Positions 42,525 to 51,882 are shown, numbered from the stretch's first letter. The stretch is 64,000 nucleotides of DNA from Methanomassiliicoccales archaeon (GCA_028682895.1 JAJRAK010000001.1:109668-173667); one strand, 5' to 3'. The notes: a model not told the origin generated them from the sequence alone. Made by a program: numbers and translations.

Positions 42525-43493
42525 ATGAAAGCGTTGATACTGGCCGGGGGCGCTGGCACCCGGCTCAGGCCATTGACCAATGCCATCCCTAAACCATTGG
42601 TCCCACTTCTCGGCAGACCGCTGGTCATGCACATCATAGACTCGCTCCCCAAGGAAGTGGACACGGTCGTCCTGGCCGTCAGCTACATGAAGGGGGCGCT
42701 GGAGTCGTACTTCCGTCAGAACGACTGCGGCCGCAAGGTAGTACTGATAAACGAGGAGGAACCGCTTGGCACAGGCGGTGCCATCCGCAACGCCCGGCAG
42801 TATCTGGACGAGATGTTCCTCTGCTTCAACGGAGATGTGATCAGCTCTCTGGACCTGACCGCCTTCCTGGACCATCACCGACGCCATGGTGGCATAGGCA
42901 CATTGGCGCTGTGGAGGGTGGCGGACCCCTCGGCCTTCGGCGTGGCCAAGATGCTCAATGGCCGCATCACCGAGTTCCAAGAGAAACCATCGCCTGGCAC
43001 TGCCGTGTCCGACCTTATCAACGCCGGCACATACGCGTTCGAGCCCGAGCTGCTGGACCACATAGGTGACGGTTTTGTCTCATTGGAGAGGGAGGTCTTT
43101 CCCAAGATACTGGAAAGGGGGCTTCACGGATATCAGTTCACCGGGCACTGGGTGGACTGCGGTACATTGGAAAGCTATCTGAACGCCCAGTCCGTCCTGA
43201 TAGATGATGGTGAGGACGTGGTGTGCGTTCAAAGGCAGGAAGGTGCCCGTCTCATCGGTGCGAACCATCTGGATGGTGTAACACTCTCCCATTGCCGCGT
43301 CGGCCCTCACGTCTGCGCCATGCGTGGGTCGTCGATCATGGACGGTTCGACGGTTGAAAGGTCCGTTCTCATGGAAGGGGCGCAAGTCGGGAAAGGATGC
43401 GTCATCAAGGACTGCATCCTCGGTCCCGGGGCGCAAGTGAAGGACGGCCAGACCCTGAACGGTGAGATACTGGTCCGAGGGTCATCCGCCTAA
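42525..43493 (+). CDS. Sugar-phosphate nucleotidyltransferase with left-handed beta-helix tail
   Basis: The 322-residue protein has the nucleotide loop ALILAGGAGTRLRPLTNAIPKPLVPLLGRPL, CFNGDVISSLDLTAFLDHH (metal site), and GHWVDCGTLESYLNAQ. The C-terminal 80 residues contain hexapeptide repeats (LDGVTLSHCRVGPHV, MEGAQVGKGCVIKDCILGPGAQV). The family makes GDP-, UDP- or dTDP-sugars. With the GlmM-type mutase 4.6 kb away it may serve UDP-N-acetylglucosamine or GDP-mannose synthesis; the donor nucleotide is not determined. Confidence 0.9.
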   Translation: MKALILAGGAGTRLRPLTNAIPKPLVPLLGRPLVMHIIDSLPKEVDTVVLAVSYMKGALESYFRQNDCGRKVVLINEEEPLGTGGAIRNARQYLDEMFLCFNGDVISSLDLTAFLDHHRRHGGIGTLALWRVADPSAFGVAKMLNGRITEFQEKPSPGTAVSDLINAGTYAFEPELLDHIGDGFVSLEREVFPKILERGLHGYQFTGHWVDCGTLESYLNAQSVLIDDGEDVVCVQRQEGARLIGANHLDGVTLSHCRVGPHVCAMRGSSIMDGSTVERSVLMEGAQVGKGCVIKDCILGPGAQVKDGQTLNGEILVRGSSA

Positions 43494-43585
43494 TGATGAA
43501 CGTCATGCACTAGGTATATATTCCATCACACGATTTCTCGAAGCAACACTGGGGTGTACATCTGGCAGCGAGTTGGACAGACAAG

Positions 43586-45205
43586 TTGATCGCCGTCATC
43601 AGCCGGAAAAGGTTCCGCACTGGTTGGACCGCGTTCATCATCCTGTTCTTCCTGCTGTTCGTCATCCTGCCGACGGTCTACATCCTGAGCTACGCCGTCA
43701 CCGATTGGGGTTCCATCGATACGTACGTTCTCAACGACCCCGAGATGATGGAGATGATAACCAACGCTATCATCGCCTCGTTCGAGATCGCCGGGATCGT
43801 GACGCTCATAGATATCGTCGTGGGACTGCCCATGGCCTGGATGCTGGTGCGCAAGGACTTCAAGGGCAAGAAGTTCCTGGACACATTGATCGACATGCCC
43901 TTGGCGGTGCCGACGGCAGCCCTTGGTTTCTCCAGCGCCATCTTCTTCGCCCAGACGGACCTGAACGTGCCCTTCGCCCTCAATTCCATCACCTCTCCAT
44001 TGTTGCTCATCATCCTGCTTCACGTGGTCTTCTCGTACCCCTACATGGTCCGCTCTTTATCAGCGATACTGGTACAGATAGACCAGACCTACGAGACGGC
44101 CGGACGGACGCTGGGCGCCAGCCCGTTGGCCGCTGCCCGTACGATCACCCTGCCGCTGTTCCGCGCCGGTCTCGTGACCGGTATCATACTGTGCTTCTCC
44201 CGCAGCCTGAGCGAGACCGGGGGGACGATGATCGCCCTGGCGACAATGAACAATGTTGGATTTGCGACCGGACCCACTCTGATCGGGGACTGGAAGTCCA
44301 ATCTGGTGAGCAATCCGGACCTGGCCGCTCCGTTAGCGTTCGTCAGCATATTGCTGATAATACTCTCACTGATATTGCTGGTGGTGATCAAGCTCATCCT
44401 GATGAAGGTCCATCTACCGATGGGCCGCATCTGGCCCCGGCCGGAGAGGATCTTCTCCCGGGGTCTCTTCCCAAAGGCCAAGGACGGCCTGACAGTGTTC
44501 TTCCTGGTGATCCTCGTCCTCATTCCATCCTTCTTCATCTTCACCTACGTTGCCACCGCCACGCCGACATCGTTCGACTGGGGGCCGTTCCTGGACAGCC
44601 TTGTCTACTCATTCCTGATCGCCGGGATCGTCACAGTGATCGACATTGCGCTGGGAGTGCCGATGGCGGTCTATATCGCCAAGAACCGTACCGGAAAGAT
44701 ATCCGAGGTATTGGACGTCCTGGTGAACGTCCCGCTCATAGTGCCTACGGCCGCCCTGGGCTATTCCCTTGGTGTCTTCTGGACCGGTCAGAACCTCATC
44801 CCTACCTGGGACGTCCTGCTGATAATACTGGCGCATGTCGCGTTCACCTATCCATTGGTGGTGCGTAACGTGGCCGGCGCCGTGGAGGAGGTGGACCCTG
44901 CGTTCGAGGAGACGGCGCGTACCCTGGGGGCAAAGCCCATCCAAGGGTTCAGCCGTGTGCTATATCCGGTCATCAAGAGCTCCATACTGGCAGGGGCCAT
45001 CATGGCCTTCACCAGGAGCCTGGGGGAGACGGGCGCCACGCAAGCGGTGGTGGCCGACGCCATGACCGCGCCGGTCTACATAGTCACGCTGATCAGGTCC
45101 AGTGACTACTACGTGGCCGGACTGGCGTGCATAGTGCTGATCATCGTCTCCTACGTGGCCATGCTCGCTCTGCGCTACGTCACCAACGGCAGGAGGTCCA
45201 ATTGA
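43586..45205 (+). CDS. Fused ABC transporter permease with two permease units
   Basis: Two homologous halves of about 260 residues each carry six hydrophobic segments and an EAA loop: ETAGRTLGASPLAAARTITLPLF in the first and ETARTLGAKPIQGFSRVLYPVI in the second. This is the ThiP/FbpB-like fused type that imports iron, thiamine, spermidine or oxyanions. The TTG at 43586 is used here; a CTG at 43562 with ggggtg five bases upstream is an alternative start, and a TATA (gtatatatt) lies at 43513-43521. Two ATPase genes follow directly. No substrate-binding protein is encoded nearby. Confidence 0.87.
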   Translation: MIAVISRKRFRTGWTAFIILFFLLFVILPTVYILSYAVTDWGSIDTYVLNDPEMMEMITNAIIASFEIAGIVTLIDIVVGLPMAWMLVRKDFKGKKFLDTLIDMPLAVPTAALGFSSAIFFAQTDLNVPFALNSITSPLLLIILLHVVFSYPYMVRSLSAILVQIDQTYETAGRTLGASPLAAARTITLPLFRAGLVTGIILCFSRSLSETGGTMIALATMNNVGFATGPTLIGDWKSNLVSNPDLAAPLAFVSILLIILSLILLVVIKLILMKVHLPMGRIWPRPERIFSRGLFPKAKDGLTVFFLVILVLIPSFFIFTYVATATPTSFDWGPFLDSLVYSFLIAGIVTVIDIALGVPMAVYIAKNRTGKISEVLDVLVNVPLIVPTAALGYSLGVFWTGQNLIPTWDVLLIILAHVAFTYPLVVRNVAGAVEEVDPAFEETARTLGAKPIQGFSRVLYPVIKSSILAGAIMAFTRSLGETGATQAVVADAMTAPVYIVTLIRSSDYYVAGLACIVLIIVSYVAMLALRYVTNGRRSN

Positions 45206-46296
45206 TGCCGACGGTCAAGCTCATCGGCCTGAAGAAAAGCTTCGACTACATCAATGCCGCCGACGGCCTGGACCTCGAGGTCCATGATGGTGAGTACCTC
45301 TGCTTGCTTGGCCCGACCGGCGCCGGGAAGACCACGGCGCTGCGCATGATATCCGGGCTGCTCACCCCGGACGAAGGGCAGATATTGTTGGACGGCAAGG
45401 ACTGCGCTCACCTGGAGGTGGAGGAGCGCAAGGCCGCCCTGCTCTCGCAGACCTACGCACTGTTCCCTAACCTGACCGTCGAGGACAACATCCTGTTCGG
45501 GCTGAACATACGTGGTGCAGCGGCCGAGGTCAAGGAGCGGGTGCTCATCAACATGCTGGACCTGGTACGCCTGTCCGGTCGTTCGGACGCATTCCCGTTC
45601 GAACTGAGCGGAGGCATGCAGCAGCGCACGGCGCTGGCCCGAGCGCTCGCATCCGGTGCCGACCTTCTGCTTCTGGACGAACCGTTGCGTGCCCTGGACG
45701 CCCGGTTGCGCATATCGCTCCGCGTGGAATTGCGCTCTTTGGTGAAGACGCTGAAGATGACCGCCATACATGTCACGCACGATCACGATGAGGCGCTGGT
45801 CATGGCCGACCGCGTTGCCATCATCCGGAACGGCCGCATACTTCAGGTCGGTACTCCAGAGGAGATCTGGGACAATCCGGCCACTCCCTTCGTGGCCAAT
45901 TTCGTAGGGCAATGCAACTTCTTCACCGGGGAGGTGCTGGAGAACGAACCGTACACGGTCCTACGCACCAAGGATGGAATGCTATTGAAGGGACGCCCTT
46001 CCAAGCTACCAAAGGGAAGCGAGGCGGTGCTGGGCGTCAAGATCGGGAACACCGACGTTTCCAAGGAAAGGTCTGGATATATGTCAGCGAAGGTGGAGCG
46101 CATCATATTCGAAGGGCGCAACCTGCATTGCGACCTGATGATGGACAACGGGCACCGCCTATCGGCCAAGGTACCTTCCTGGAAGAGAGGCAAGGTGTCC
46201 GTCGGGGACAAAGTGAACGTGAGCTGGGAAGAGACGAAAGGAGCGGTCTTCCCCATGCCCGCCGGCGGTCTGGAACAAGAACTGAAGGTGGAGTGA
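45205..46296 (+). CDS. ABC transporter ATPase (PotA/ThiQ-like), first of a pair
   Basis: The ATG at 45205 shares one base with the permease stop. The 363-residue ATPase has Walker A GPTGAGKTTALRM, signature LSGGMQQRTALARAL, Walker B LLLLDEPLRALDARLR and the switch His in IHVTHDHDEA. A C-terminal TOBE-like region (about 240-360) follows. It is paralogous to the next gene, so the transporter probably has two different nucleotide-binding subunits. Confidence 0.9.
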   Translation: MPTVKLIGLKKSFDYINAADGLDLEVHDGEYLCLLGPTGAGKTTALRMISGLLTPDEGQILLDGKDCAHLEVEERKAALLSQTYALFPNLTVEDNILFGLNIRGAAAEVKERVLINMLDLVRLSGRSDAFPFELSGGMQQRTALARALASGADLLLLDEPLRALDARLRISLRVELRSLVKTLKMTAIHVTHDHDEALVMADRVAIIRNGRILQVGTPEEIWDNPATPFVANFVGQCNFFTGEVLENEPYTVLRTKDGMLLKGRPSKLPKGSEAVLGVKIGNTDVSKERSGYMSAKVERIIFEGRNLHCDLMMDNGHRLSAKVPSWKRGKVSVGDKVNVSWEETKGAVFPMPAGGLEQELKVE

Positions 46297-47382
46297 ATGC
46301 CAGAGGTGAAGTTGGTCGGGCTGAAGAAGTCGTACGGCAAGGTCACCGCCGTCAACAAGGTCAACCTCACGGTCGAGAATGGCGAGTACGTCACCATCCT
46401 CGGTCCCTCTGGCTGCGGCAAGACCACGCTGATCCGCATGATCGCCGGAATAATCAGGCCGACCGAGGGCAAGGTCTACATCGGCGGTAAGGACATGACC
46501 AGCGTTCCCATCGAGGACCGTGACATCGGGTACGTGTTCCAGAACATCGCGTTGTTCCCGCACCTTTCGGTCCGCGACAACGTGTCCTACGGTCCGAGGG
46601 CCAAGGACCTCGACCAAGAGGAACAGGGGCAGATATCAAAGAAATACCTGGAGATGGTCAAGCTCCTGGACAAGATGTGCATGTTCCCGTCGGAGCTGTG
46701 CGGCGGGGAGCAGCAGAAGGTCTCATTGGCCAGAGCATTGGCCTCCGGTTCCAAGTTATTGCTGCTGGACGAGCCGCTCTCCGCTCTCGATTCCCGGGTA
46801 AGGGTCGACCTGCGCTACGAACTGCGCCGGCTGTCGAAGGAGCTTGGGATAACCACGATACATGTCACGCATGACCAGGAGGAGGCTCAGTCCGTTTCCG
46901 ACCGCATAGTCCTCATGCGCGCCGGCACCGTAGTGGAGACCGGGACGCCCGAGGAGCTTTACGTCCACCCGCGCAACATATTCACGGCCAACTTCATCGG
47001 CGAGACCAACCTGCTCGAAGGATGGGTAAAAGAGGTCGTGGGCGGGACATCGTCAATAGAGCTGAGGAACGGTGGGCTGGTGAAGGTAGCGCAGACCAAC
47101 ATCAAGCCCGGGGACGCAGTGGTGATATCCGTGCGCCCGGAGTTCGTGTTCGCGGCCAACGAGGGCATGAAGGCGACCATCACCGACATAACTTATATGG
47201 GTACATATTGGCGCATCATGGCCAGCACCGAGGACGACGAGGAAGTGTCCTTCGACGTGACGACCATGGATGGTAATTCTTTAACTATCGGTAAGGAGCT
47301 ATATTTGGCTATAAATCCAAAGACAGCGGTCCTTTACCCCAAACCGGAAGATGGAGTAGAAGAGGCGATTAAACTTGAGTGA
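46297..47382 (+). CDS. ABC transporter ATPase, second of a pair
   Basis: This 361-residue ATPase has Walker A GPSGCGKTTLIRM, Walker B LLLLDEPLSALDSRVR and HVTHDQEEAQ. Its signature reads LCGGEQQKVSLARAL, with Cys in place of the usual Ser, which can weaken ATP hydrolysis in ABC proteins. A TOBE-type tail is present. It starts directly after the preceding ATPase stop and overlaps the DUF47 gene by eight bases. Confidence 0.9.
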   Translation: MPEVKLVGLKKSYGKVTAVNKVNLTVENGEYVTILGPSGCGKTTLIRMIAGIIRPTEGKVYIGGKDMTSVPIEDRDIGYVFQNIALFPHLSVRDNVSYGPRAKDLDQEEQGQISKKYLEMVKLLDKMCMFPSELCGGEQQKVSLARALASGSKLLLLDEPLSALDSRVRVDLRYELRRLSKELGITTIHVTHDQEEAQSVSDRIVLMRAGTVVETGTPEELYVHPRNIFTANFIGETNLLEGWVKEVVGGTSSIELRNGGLVKVAQTNIKPGDAVVISVRPEFVFAANEGMKATITDITYMGTYWRIMASTEDDEEVSFDVTTMDGNSLTIGKELYLAINPKTAVLYPKPEDGVEEAIKLE

Positions 47383-48061
47383 TAAGGCGTCGTTACTGGA
47401 ATGGTTCTATTCGAGACGGGAATCGGTGGTCTCCAAGGAGCTGAGGGAGCATGCCCAGGACGTGGGGGACACCGTGATCGAATACAACAGGGCCATGTCC
47501 GCCATGTGCCAGGGGGAGAAGGGGCAGGCACTCGACGCCTTGAAGAGGTCCTTCCTCTCTGAGAAAGGGGCCGACTTCCACGAACAGGCCTTCTCCGAGG
47601 AGATGGCCCGTGGTGACATGGACGAAAAGAACCGTGAGTACCTCCTGCATCTCATCCGCCGCATGGACTACGCCGCCGACTGGTGCAAGGAGTCTGGTAT
47701 GAACATGCAGCTGGTGTTGGAGCTGGACATATTCGTCCCCTCCAACATTTGGAACAAGTTCTGCATAATGACCCGCGAGCTGGAGCGCATGGGCAAGGCG
47801 CTCAAGGTCTGCGTGGACAACCTGGGCGTCAACAACGACCTTGTGATCAGGACGCGCAAGGAGATAGAGGAATCAGAGCATGTCATGGACGAGCTGTACT
47901 TTATGATGAAGAAGGAGTTCTTCGTCTCCAATCTGGATGCCAAGTCCATCTACCTGATGAGGGACATGCTGCACGGGATAGAGAACTCCGCAGACAACTT
48001 CAAGGACTCCGCGGACCTCTTGCACATACTGATAGTATCCCAGCGGGACAAGCCCAGGTGA
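47375..48061 (+). CDS. DUF47/PhoU-like helical protein
   Basis: The 228-residue, almost wholly helical protein has the DUF47 pattern: EWFYSRRESVVSKELREHAQDVGDTVIEYNRAM, FLSEKGADFHEQAFSEEMARGD, LLHLIRRMDYAADWCKES and LYFMMKKEFFVSNLDAKSIYLMRDMLHGIENSADN. DUF47 proteins usually sit with Pit phosphate transporters and resemble PhoU. Here the gene is coupled to the ABC operon (eight-base overlap, TTG start), which suggests phosphate or another oxyanion as cargo or as regulatory signal (inference). Confidence 0.78.
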   Translation: MSDKASLLEWFYSRRESVVSKELREHAQDVGDTVIEYNRAMSAMCQGEKGQALDALKRSFLSEKGADFHEQAFSEEMARGDMDEKNREYLLHLIRRMDYAADWCKESGMNMQLVLELDIFVPSNIWNKFCIMTRELERMGKALKVCVDNLGVNNDLVIRTRKEIEESEHVMDELYFMMKKEFFVSNLDAKSIYLMRDMLHGIENSADNFKDSADLLHILIVSQRDKPR

Positions 48062-48066
48062 TCTTT

Positions 48067-49416
48067 ATGACCAGATTGTTCGGCACCAACGGCGTCCGCG
48101 GGGTAGTGAACAGGGACATGACGCCACAGCTAGCGCTCGACGTAGGCCTGGCCATAGGCACGTTCATGATGGGACGAGTGGCCATAGCCACCGATCCCAG
48201 GACGTCCGGGGACATGCTGCGCTCCGCCGTCTCGGCCGGGATGGTCTCGGCCGGCAGCAGCGTGGTGGACCTGGGGATGCTACCCACTCCCGCGCTCCAG
48301 TACTATGTGAAGAACTCGGGCGTGAAGGGGGGCGTCATGATCACCGCTTCCCACAACCCCCCGGAGTTCAACGGGATCAAATGCGTGGACCACGACGGCA
48401 CCGAGATGCCGCGCAAGAAGGAGGAGGTCATCGAGCGCATCTATACCGAGAGGTCCTTCAATGCCCCGGACTGGAGGAACGTCGGTACAATCTCGCGTCT
48501 GGATGGTATCGGCGCCTCGTACATCAACGCCATCCGCCGCTCCGTGGACAGGAACCTCATCGCCGAGGCCAAGTTGAACGTGGTACTGGACTGCGCCAAC
48601 GGCGCCGGTTCGGTCACTTCCCCGTATCTGCTCGACGCCCTCGGGGTGAGGGCGGTCACCTTGAACGGCAACCCCCAGGGAACCTTCCCTGGCCATCCGA
48701 GCGAGCCAACGCCTGGCAACCTCAAGGACCTCATGTCGGTGGTCAAGGCCACCGGCGCAGACCTGGGCATAGCTCATGACGGCGACGCGGACCGCACCGT
48801 GTTCGTCGACGGCAACGGCGATTTCGTCTACGGCGACCAATCACTTACTGTACTGGCATCGCAGATGGTGCAGGACAACGGCGGCGGAATAGTCGTCACC
48901 CCGGTCAGCACATCTTCCTGCCTGGAGGCCGTGGTCAAGCGCCACAATGGCCAGGTCATATACACCAAGGTGGGGGCGCCCATCGTGGCCCGCAAGATGA
49001 TGGAGATCAAGGCGCTGTTCGGCGGCGAGGAGAACGGAGGGATGATATTCCCCGAACACCAGTACTGCCGCGACGCGGCCATGAGCATGGCCAAGATGCT
49101 TGAGATAGTGGCCAAGAAAGGTCCGTTGTCCGAGCTGCTCAAAGAGGTGCCGCGCTATTGCCTGGACAAGCGTAAGCTGGAGTGCCCGGACGATAGGAAG
49201 GAATGGTTGATCGAGCAGGTGGAGGCCCACTTCTCCGACCAGAAGACCGACCTGACCGACGGCGTCAAGATATTCTTTGACGGGGGATGGAGCCTGGTAA
49301 GGCCATCAGGCACCGAGCCGATATTCCGCGTATACTCCGAGGGAAAGGACGAGGCCACGGCCAAGCGCTGCGGGGACGAGTGCGAGAAGGTCCTGCGCGA
49401 TCTTCTGTCGGAATGA
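48067..49416 (+). CDS. glmM: Phosphoglucosamine mutase / phosphomannomutase
   Basis: The ATG at 48067 gives 449 residues with LFGTNGVRGVVNRDMTPQLALDVG, the phosphoserine loop GGVMITASHNPPEFNGIK, the metal loop AHDGDADRTVFVDGNG, GGEENGGMIFPEHQY and the phosphate-binding RPSGTEPIFRVYSEG. It interconverts hexose or hexosamine 1- and 6-phosphates; archaeal members can act on both. A frame from 47683 runs in antiphase through DUF47 and is not the real start. Confidence 0.95.
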   Translation: MTRLFGTNGVRGVVNRDMTPQLALDVGLAIGTFMMGRVAIATDPRTSGDMLRSAVSAGMVSAGSSVVDLGMLPTPALQYYVKNSGVKGGVMITASHNPPEFNGIKCVDHDGTEMPRKKEEVIERIYTERSFNAPDWRNVGTISRLDGIGASYINAIRRSVDRNLIAEAKLNVVLDCANGAGSVTSPYLLDALGVRAVTLNGNPQGTFPGHPSEPTPGNLKDLMSVVKATGADLGIAHDGDADRTVFVDGNGDFVYGDQSLTVLASQMVQDNGGGIVVTPVSTSSCLEAVVKRHNGQVIYTKVGAPIVARKMMEIKALFGGEENGGMIFPEHQYCRDAAMSMAKMLEIVAKKGPLSELLKEVPRYCLDKRKLECPDDRKEWLIEQVEAHFSDQKTDLTDGVKIFFDGGWSLVRPSGTEPIFRVYSEGKDEATAKRCGDECEKVLRDLLSE

Positions 49417-49493
49417 TCACAGCACCTTTTTCCTTCTTTTTTCCAATGGCAACGTCCAGTGCTGTGAACGAGAGTAATACCGGTATCGATACG

Positions 49494-50339
49494 TCATCCC
49501 CGGCGGGTATGCACGATGGCGATCACTTCCATTATCATGCGCGCGGCCAAGGCGGCCGTCGCCCCGGGGTCATGGGAAGGAAGGACCTCCGATATGTCGA
49601 AACCGACCAGACGGTCCCCGACCATGTCTATGCATGATTTGACCTCATACCCTGTCAGGCCGAAAGGTTCGGGGCGGGACGTCCCCGGGGCGAACCCCGG
49701 ATCGATGCCGTCCATATCAAGGCTCAGCAGGACGTTCTCCCGGCGCATCATGTTCAGCGCCTTCTTCCAGGAGTTCTCCAGCCCCGCCTCCCTTATCTGG
49801 TATGCATCGACGTAATTGGGCATCTCCTCGGAGTATTCCTCCTTGGAGATGGAACGAACACCGAACGGGACGACGTTGCCGATGCCAACGACCTCTGACA
49901 CCCTCCTCATGGTGCAGGAATGGTCGAACTTGCGCTCATGTCCCTGCTGGAAGTCCAGGTGTGCGTCTATGCTTATGACACCGACGCCCTCGAACGCCCT
50001 TATGAAAGGATAGGTGATGCTCCGCTCGCCCCCCATCAATATGGGGAACTTACCTGCGGAAACGATGCTGCGCGCCTCCTTCTCCACCGCCTTGAACATC
50101 TCCTCGCAGCTATTGCCGAACTCCAGGTCCCCGGCGTCATGCACCTTCACGGTGGACAGGTCCAACTTATGCTCGAAAAGATACGGATCAAGAAGTTTCG
50201 ACGCCTTGCGTATTGCGGCGGGCGCTTTCCTGGTCCCTGAACGCAATCGTGTCGTCCCATCGTATGGCACGCCCACTATGACGAAATCGGCCTCCTCGAA
50301 AGTGGAATTGGCCGAAGAAAATAGATCACTGCGGGCCAT
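49494..50339 (-). CDS. Agmatinase/ureohydrolase-family protein with an altered metal site
   Basis: The 281-residue protein has the ureohydrolase plan: ADFVIVGVPYDGTTRLRSGTRKAP at the start, SIDAHLDFQ (D125, H127, D129) and SLDMDGIDPGFAPGTS (D208, D210). The first metal motif, normally GG-D/E-H-S, reads GGERS: Arg106 stands where the metal-A histidine should be. The gene is 21 bases after aIF5A. Agmatine feeds deoxyhypusine formation on aIF5A in archaea, so polyamine work fits; but with the His-to-Arg change, activity may be changed or lost. Confidence 0.85.
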   Translation of the reverse strand: MARSDLFSSANSTFEEADFVIVGVPYDGTTRLRSGTRKAPAAIRKASKLLDPYLFEHKLDLSTVKVHDAGDLEFGNSCEEMFKAVEKEARSIVSAGKFPILMGGERSITYPFIRAFEGVGVISIDAHLDFQQGHERKFDHSCTMRRVSEVVGIGNVVPFGVRSISKEEYSEEMPNYVDAYQIREAGLENSWKKALNMMRRENVLLSLDMDGIDPGFAPGTSRPEPFGLTGYEVKSCIDMVGDRLVGFDISEVLPSHDPGATAALAARMIMEVIAIVHTRRG

Positions 50340-50360
50340 GAGAGGCCTCGTCGGCTGGGA

Positions 50361-50747
50361 TCACACCTTGGTGATCTTACGGCGGTCCATGGCGATCATG
50401 TACATGATCTCCTCACCGGCGTTGAGCTGGCCCTTGTACTCCTCGGGTATTGGCAACTGGAATGTCTCGTAGGTGTCCATGTCCATGAGCTGGACCTCCT
50501 CGCCCATGATGGAGAGGATCTGCGCCTTGCGCTTGTCGATCATCGGTACCTGGACCTTATGCTTGACGGGGTGGACGATCTGACGTTTCTTGTTATCAAA
50601 GATGCCGATGGCATCGATGTTCGATTTCGCTTCTCCATGCTTTCCAGGCTTGGAGGTAGATATATTGATGATCTTGCAGGGCTCACCGTCGATGAGCATG
50701 TAACGGCCTTCCTTGAGCTCCCTGACTTCCTGTTGTGTCCACGACAT
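50361..50747 (-). CDS. eif5A: Translation initiation factor aIF5A
   Basis: The 128-residue protein has the SH3-like N-domain with the hypusine loop STSKPGKHGEAK; Lys36 is the modified residue. The OB-fold C-domain follows (VPMIDKRKAQILSIMGEEVQLMDMDTYETFQLPIPEE). It relieves ribosome stalling. It is followed by the agmatinase-like gene and preceded by nop5, on one strand; its own promoter lies inside the end of nop5. Confidence 0.97.
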   Translation of the reverse strand: MSWTQQEVRELKEGRYMLIDGEPCKIINISTSKPGKHGEAKSNIDAIGIFDNKKRQIVHPVKHKVQVPMIDKRKAQILSIMGEEVQLMDMDTYETFQLPIPEEYKGQLNAGEEIMYMIAMDRRKITKV

Positions 50748-50777
50748 AGCTACCAGGTGAGGGAAATGACAGTGGAC

Positions 50778-50787
50778 TTATATATTT
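50778..50787 (-). promoter_or_regulatory. TATA element of aIF5A
   Basis: On the minus strand the sequence aaatatataag lies about 30-40 bases before the aIF5A ATG (50747), between it and the end of nop5. It predicts a transcript with a leader of about ten bases, independent of the upstream mtnA operon. Confidence 0.6.
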
Positions 50788-50790
50788 TGC

Positions 50791-51882
50791 TTATCGGCGG
50801 CGGTTCTGTCCGTGACGCTGACCCTGTCCTTGCCGTTGGTTCTGGTGTCTGCCCTGAGGCCGTTCCTGACGCTTCGGCGGGTCGGGGTATTTCTCCTTGA
50901 CCTCGGCGATGCGTTTCTCCATCTGCTCTATCAGCTGGTCCGCGATAGGTTCGCCCTTGTAGGCGTCCACCTTGGCGGCGATGCTTATCTTTCCGCCCAG
51001 GCTGCGCGCCACCTTGCCCCTTTGCCAGTACGGTGTCCGATTGATCCAGGGGTGCTGGAATATCACGCCGTGCTTCGGCGGATTCTTACCAGAGCGCAGG
51101 TGCAGGAATAAGGCCTTCTCCGCTCCTAAGAGCTGCACGGTGCTGGACGGCATGCGTGCCAATCTTTTCAGTCCGCCTGCCAACGAGATAAGCCTCGCAC
51201 CCAGGTTCGGGTTGAGCAGCTTGGTGAGGTTCGGGGCCACACGGTTCATGCCATCTAGGATGTAGGCGTCCAACGCTTCCTTCCTCTTGTACAACTCGAA
51301 CAAGGTGGCTCCCATCCCGCGAATCACTTCCAGGTCTCTCTCCACCAGGTCCATGCCCACGGATTCCAGGGAAACGCCCAGATGCTTCATTATGACCTCG
51401 CGGTCACCCATCTCCGCTACCAGCCGGGCGTACTCCGCCTCCACCGCAAAATCGCCCAGCTCCGGGAAGTAGACGCCGTACCACTCATGCAACCGTTCGC
51501 TTAGCAGGTTGATCTCCTCAATCAGGTCGTCCGTCGCCCTTATGGCCTGGGCTATGGAGCGGTCCTCGCTCAACGGCTCGCGCACCCTTATCTTGCCCAG
51601 CTCGACCATGACCTTCTGCATGAGCTCGGACGTCATCTCGTATTTCTCTGGTTTGATGAAAGAGGCGTCGAACACCATCGGTTTGCCCAACGGCTTCAAT
51701 CTAGCATCGGTCACCTTCATACGACGCACGGCCAGCTCCCGCTCCTCCGGGAGTATCTCCCCGCGCTGTACTGCGGCCAGCTTCCTGGCGATAAGTTTCG
51801 GTTCCTTCTCGAACAGTATGTACCGGCGGACCTCCGTCTCCTCGCACAGGAACACACCGAACCACTTGGTGATGAGGATCAT
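50791..51882 (-). CDS. nop5: Nop5/Nop56-like C/D box RNP core protein
   Basis: The ATG at 51882 is chosen because GGAGTG sits six bases upstream within the end of the aldolase gene; a GTG three codons earlier is the alternative. The 363-residue protein has the N-terminal domain (ILITKWFGVFLCEETE), a coiled coil, and the Nop domain with GMNRVAPNLTKLLNPNLGARLISLAGGLKRLARMPSSTVQLLGAEKALF and QHPWINRTPYWQRGKVARSLGGK. It scaffolds box C/D guide RNPs for 2'-O-methylation. The tail is Gln/Arg-rich. Its partner fibrillarin is 9 kb away rather than adjacent. Confidence 0.95.
   Translation of the reverse strand: MILITKWFGVFLCEETEVRRYILFEKEPKLIARKLAAVQRGEILPEERELAVRRMKVTDARLKPLGKPMVFDASFIKPEKYEMTSELMQKVMVELGKIRVREPLSEDRSIAQAIRATDDLIEEINLLSERLHEWYGVYFPELGDFAVEAEYARLVAEMGDREVIMKHLGVSLESVGMDLVERDLEVIRGMGATLFELYKRKEALDAYILDGMNRVAPNLTKLLNPNLGARLISLAGGLKRLARMPSSTVQLLGAEKALFLHLRSGKNPPKHGVIFQHPWINRTPYWQRGKVARSLGGKISIAAKVDAYKGEPIADQLIEQMEKRIAEVKEKYPDPPKRQERPQGRHQNQRQGQGQRHGQNRRR

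Noticed and set aside
43462..44868. 468-codon plus-strand frame over the ABC permease
   Set aside because: It is an out-of-frame shadow rich in Arg, Pro and His, while the permease frame has clear membrane spans and two EAA loops.
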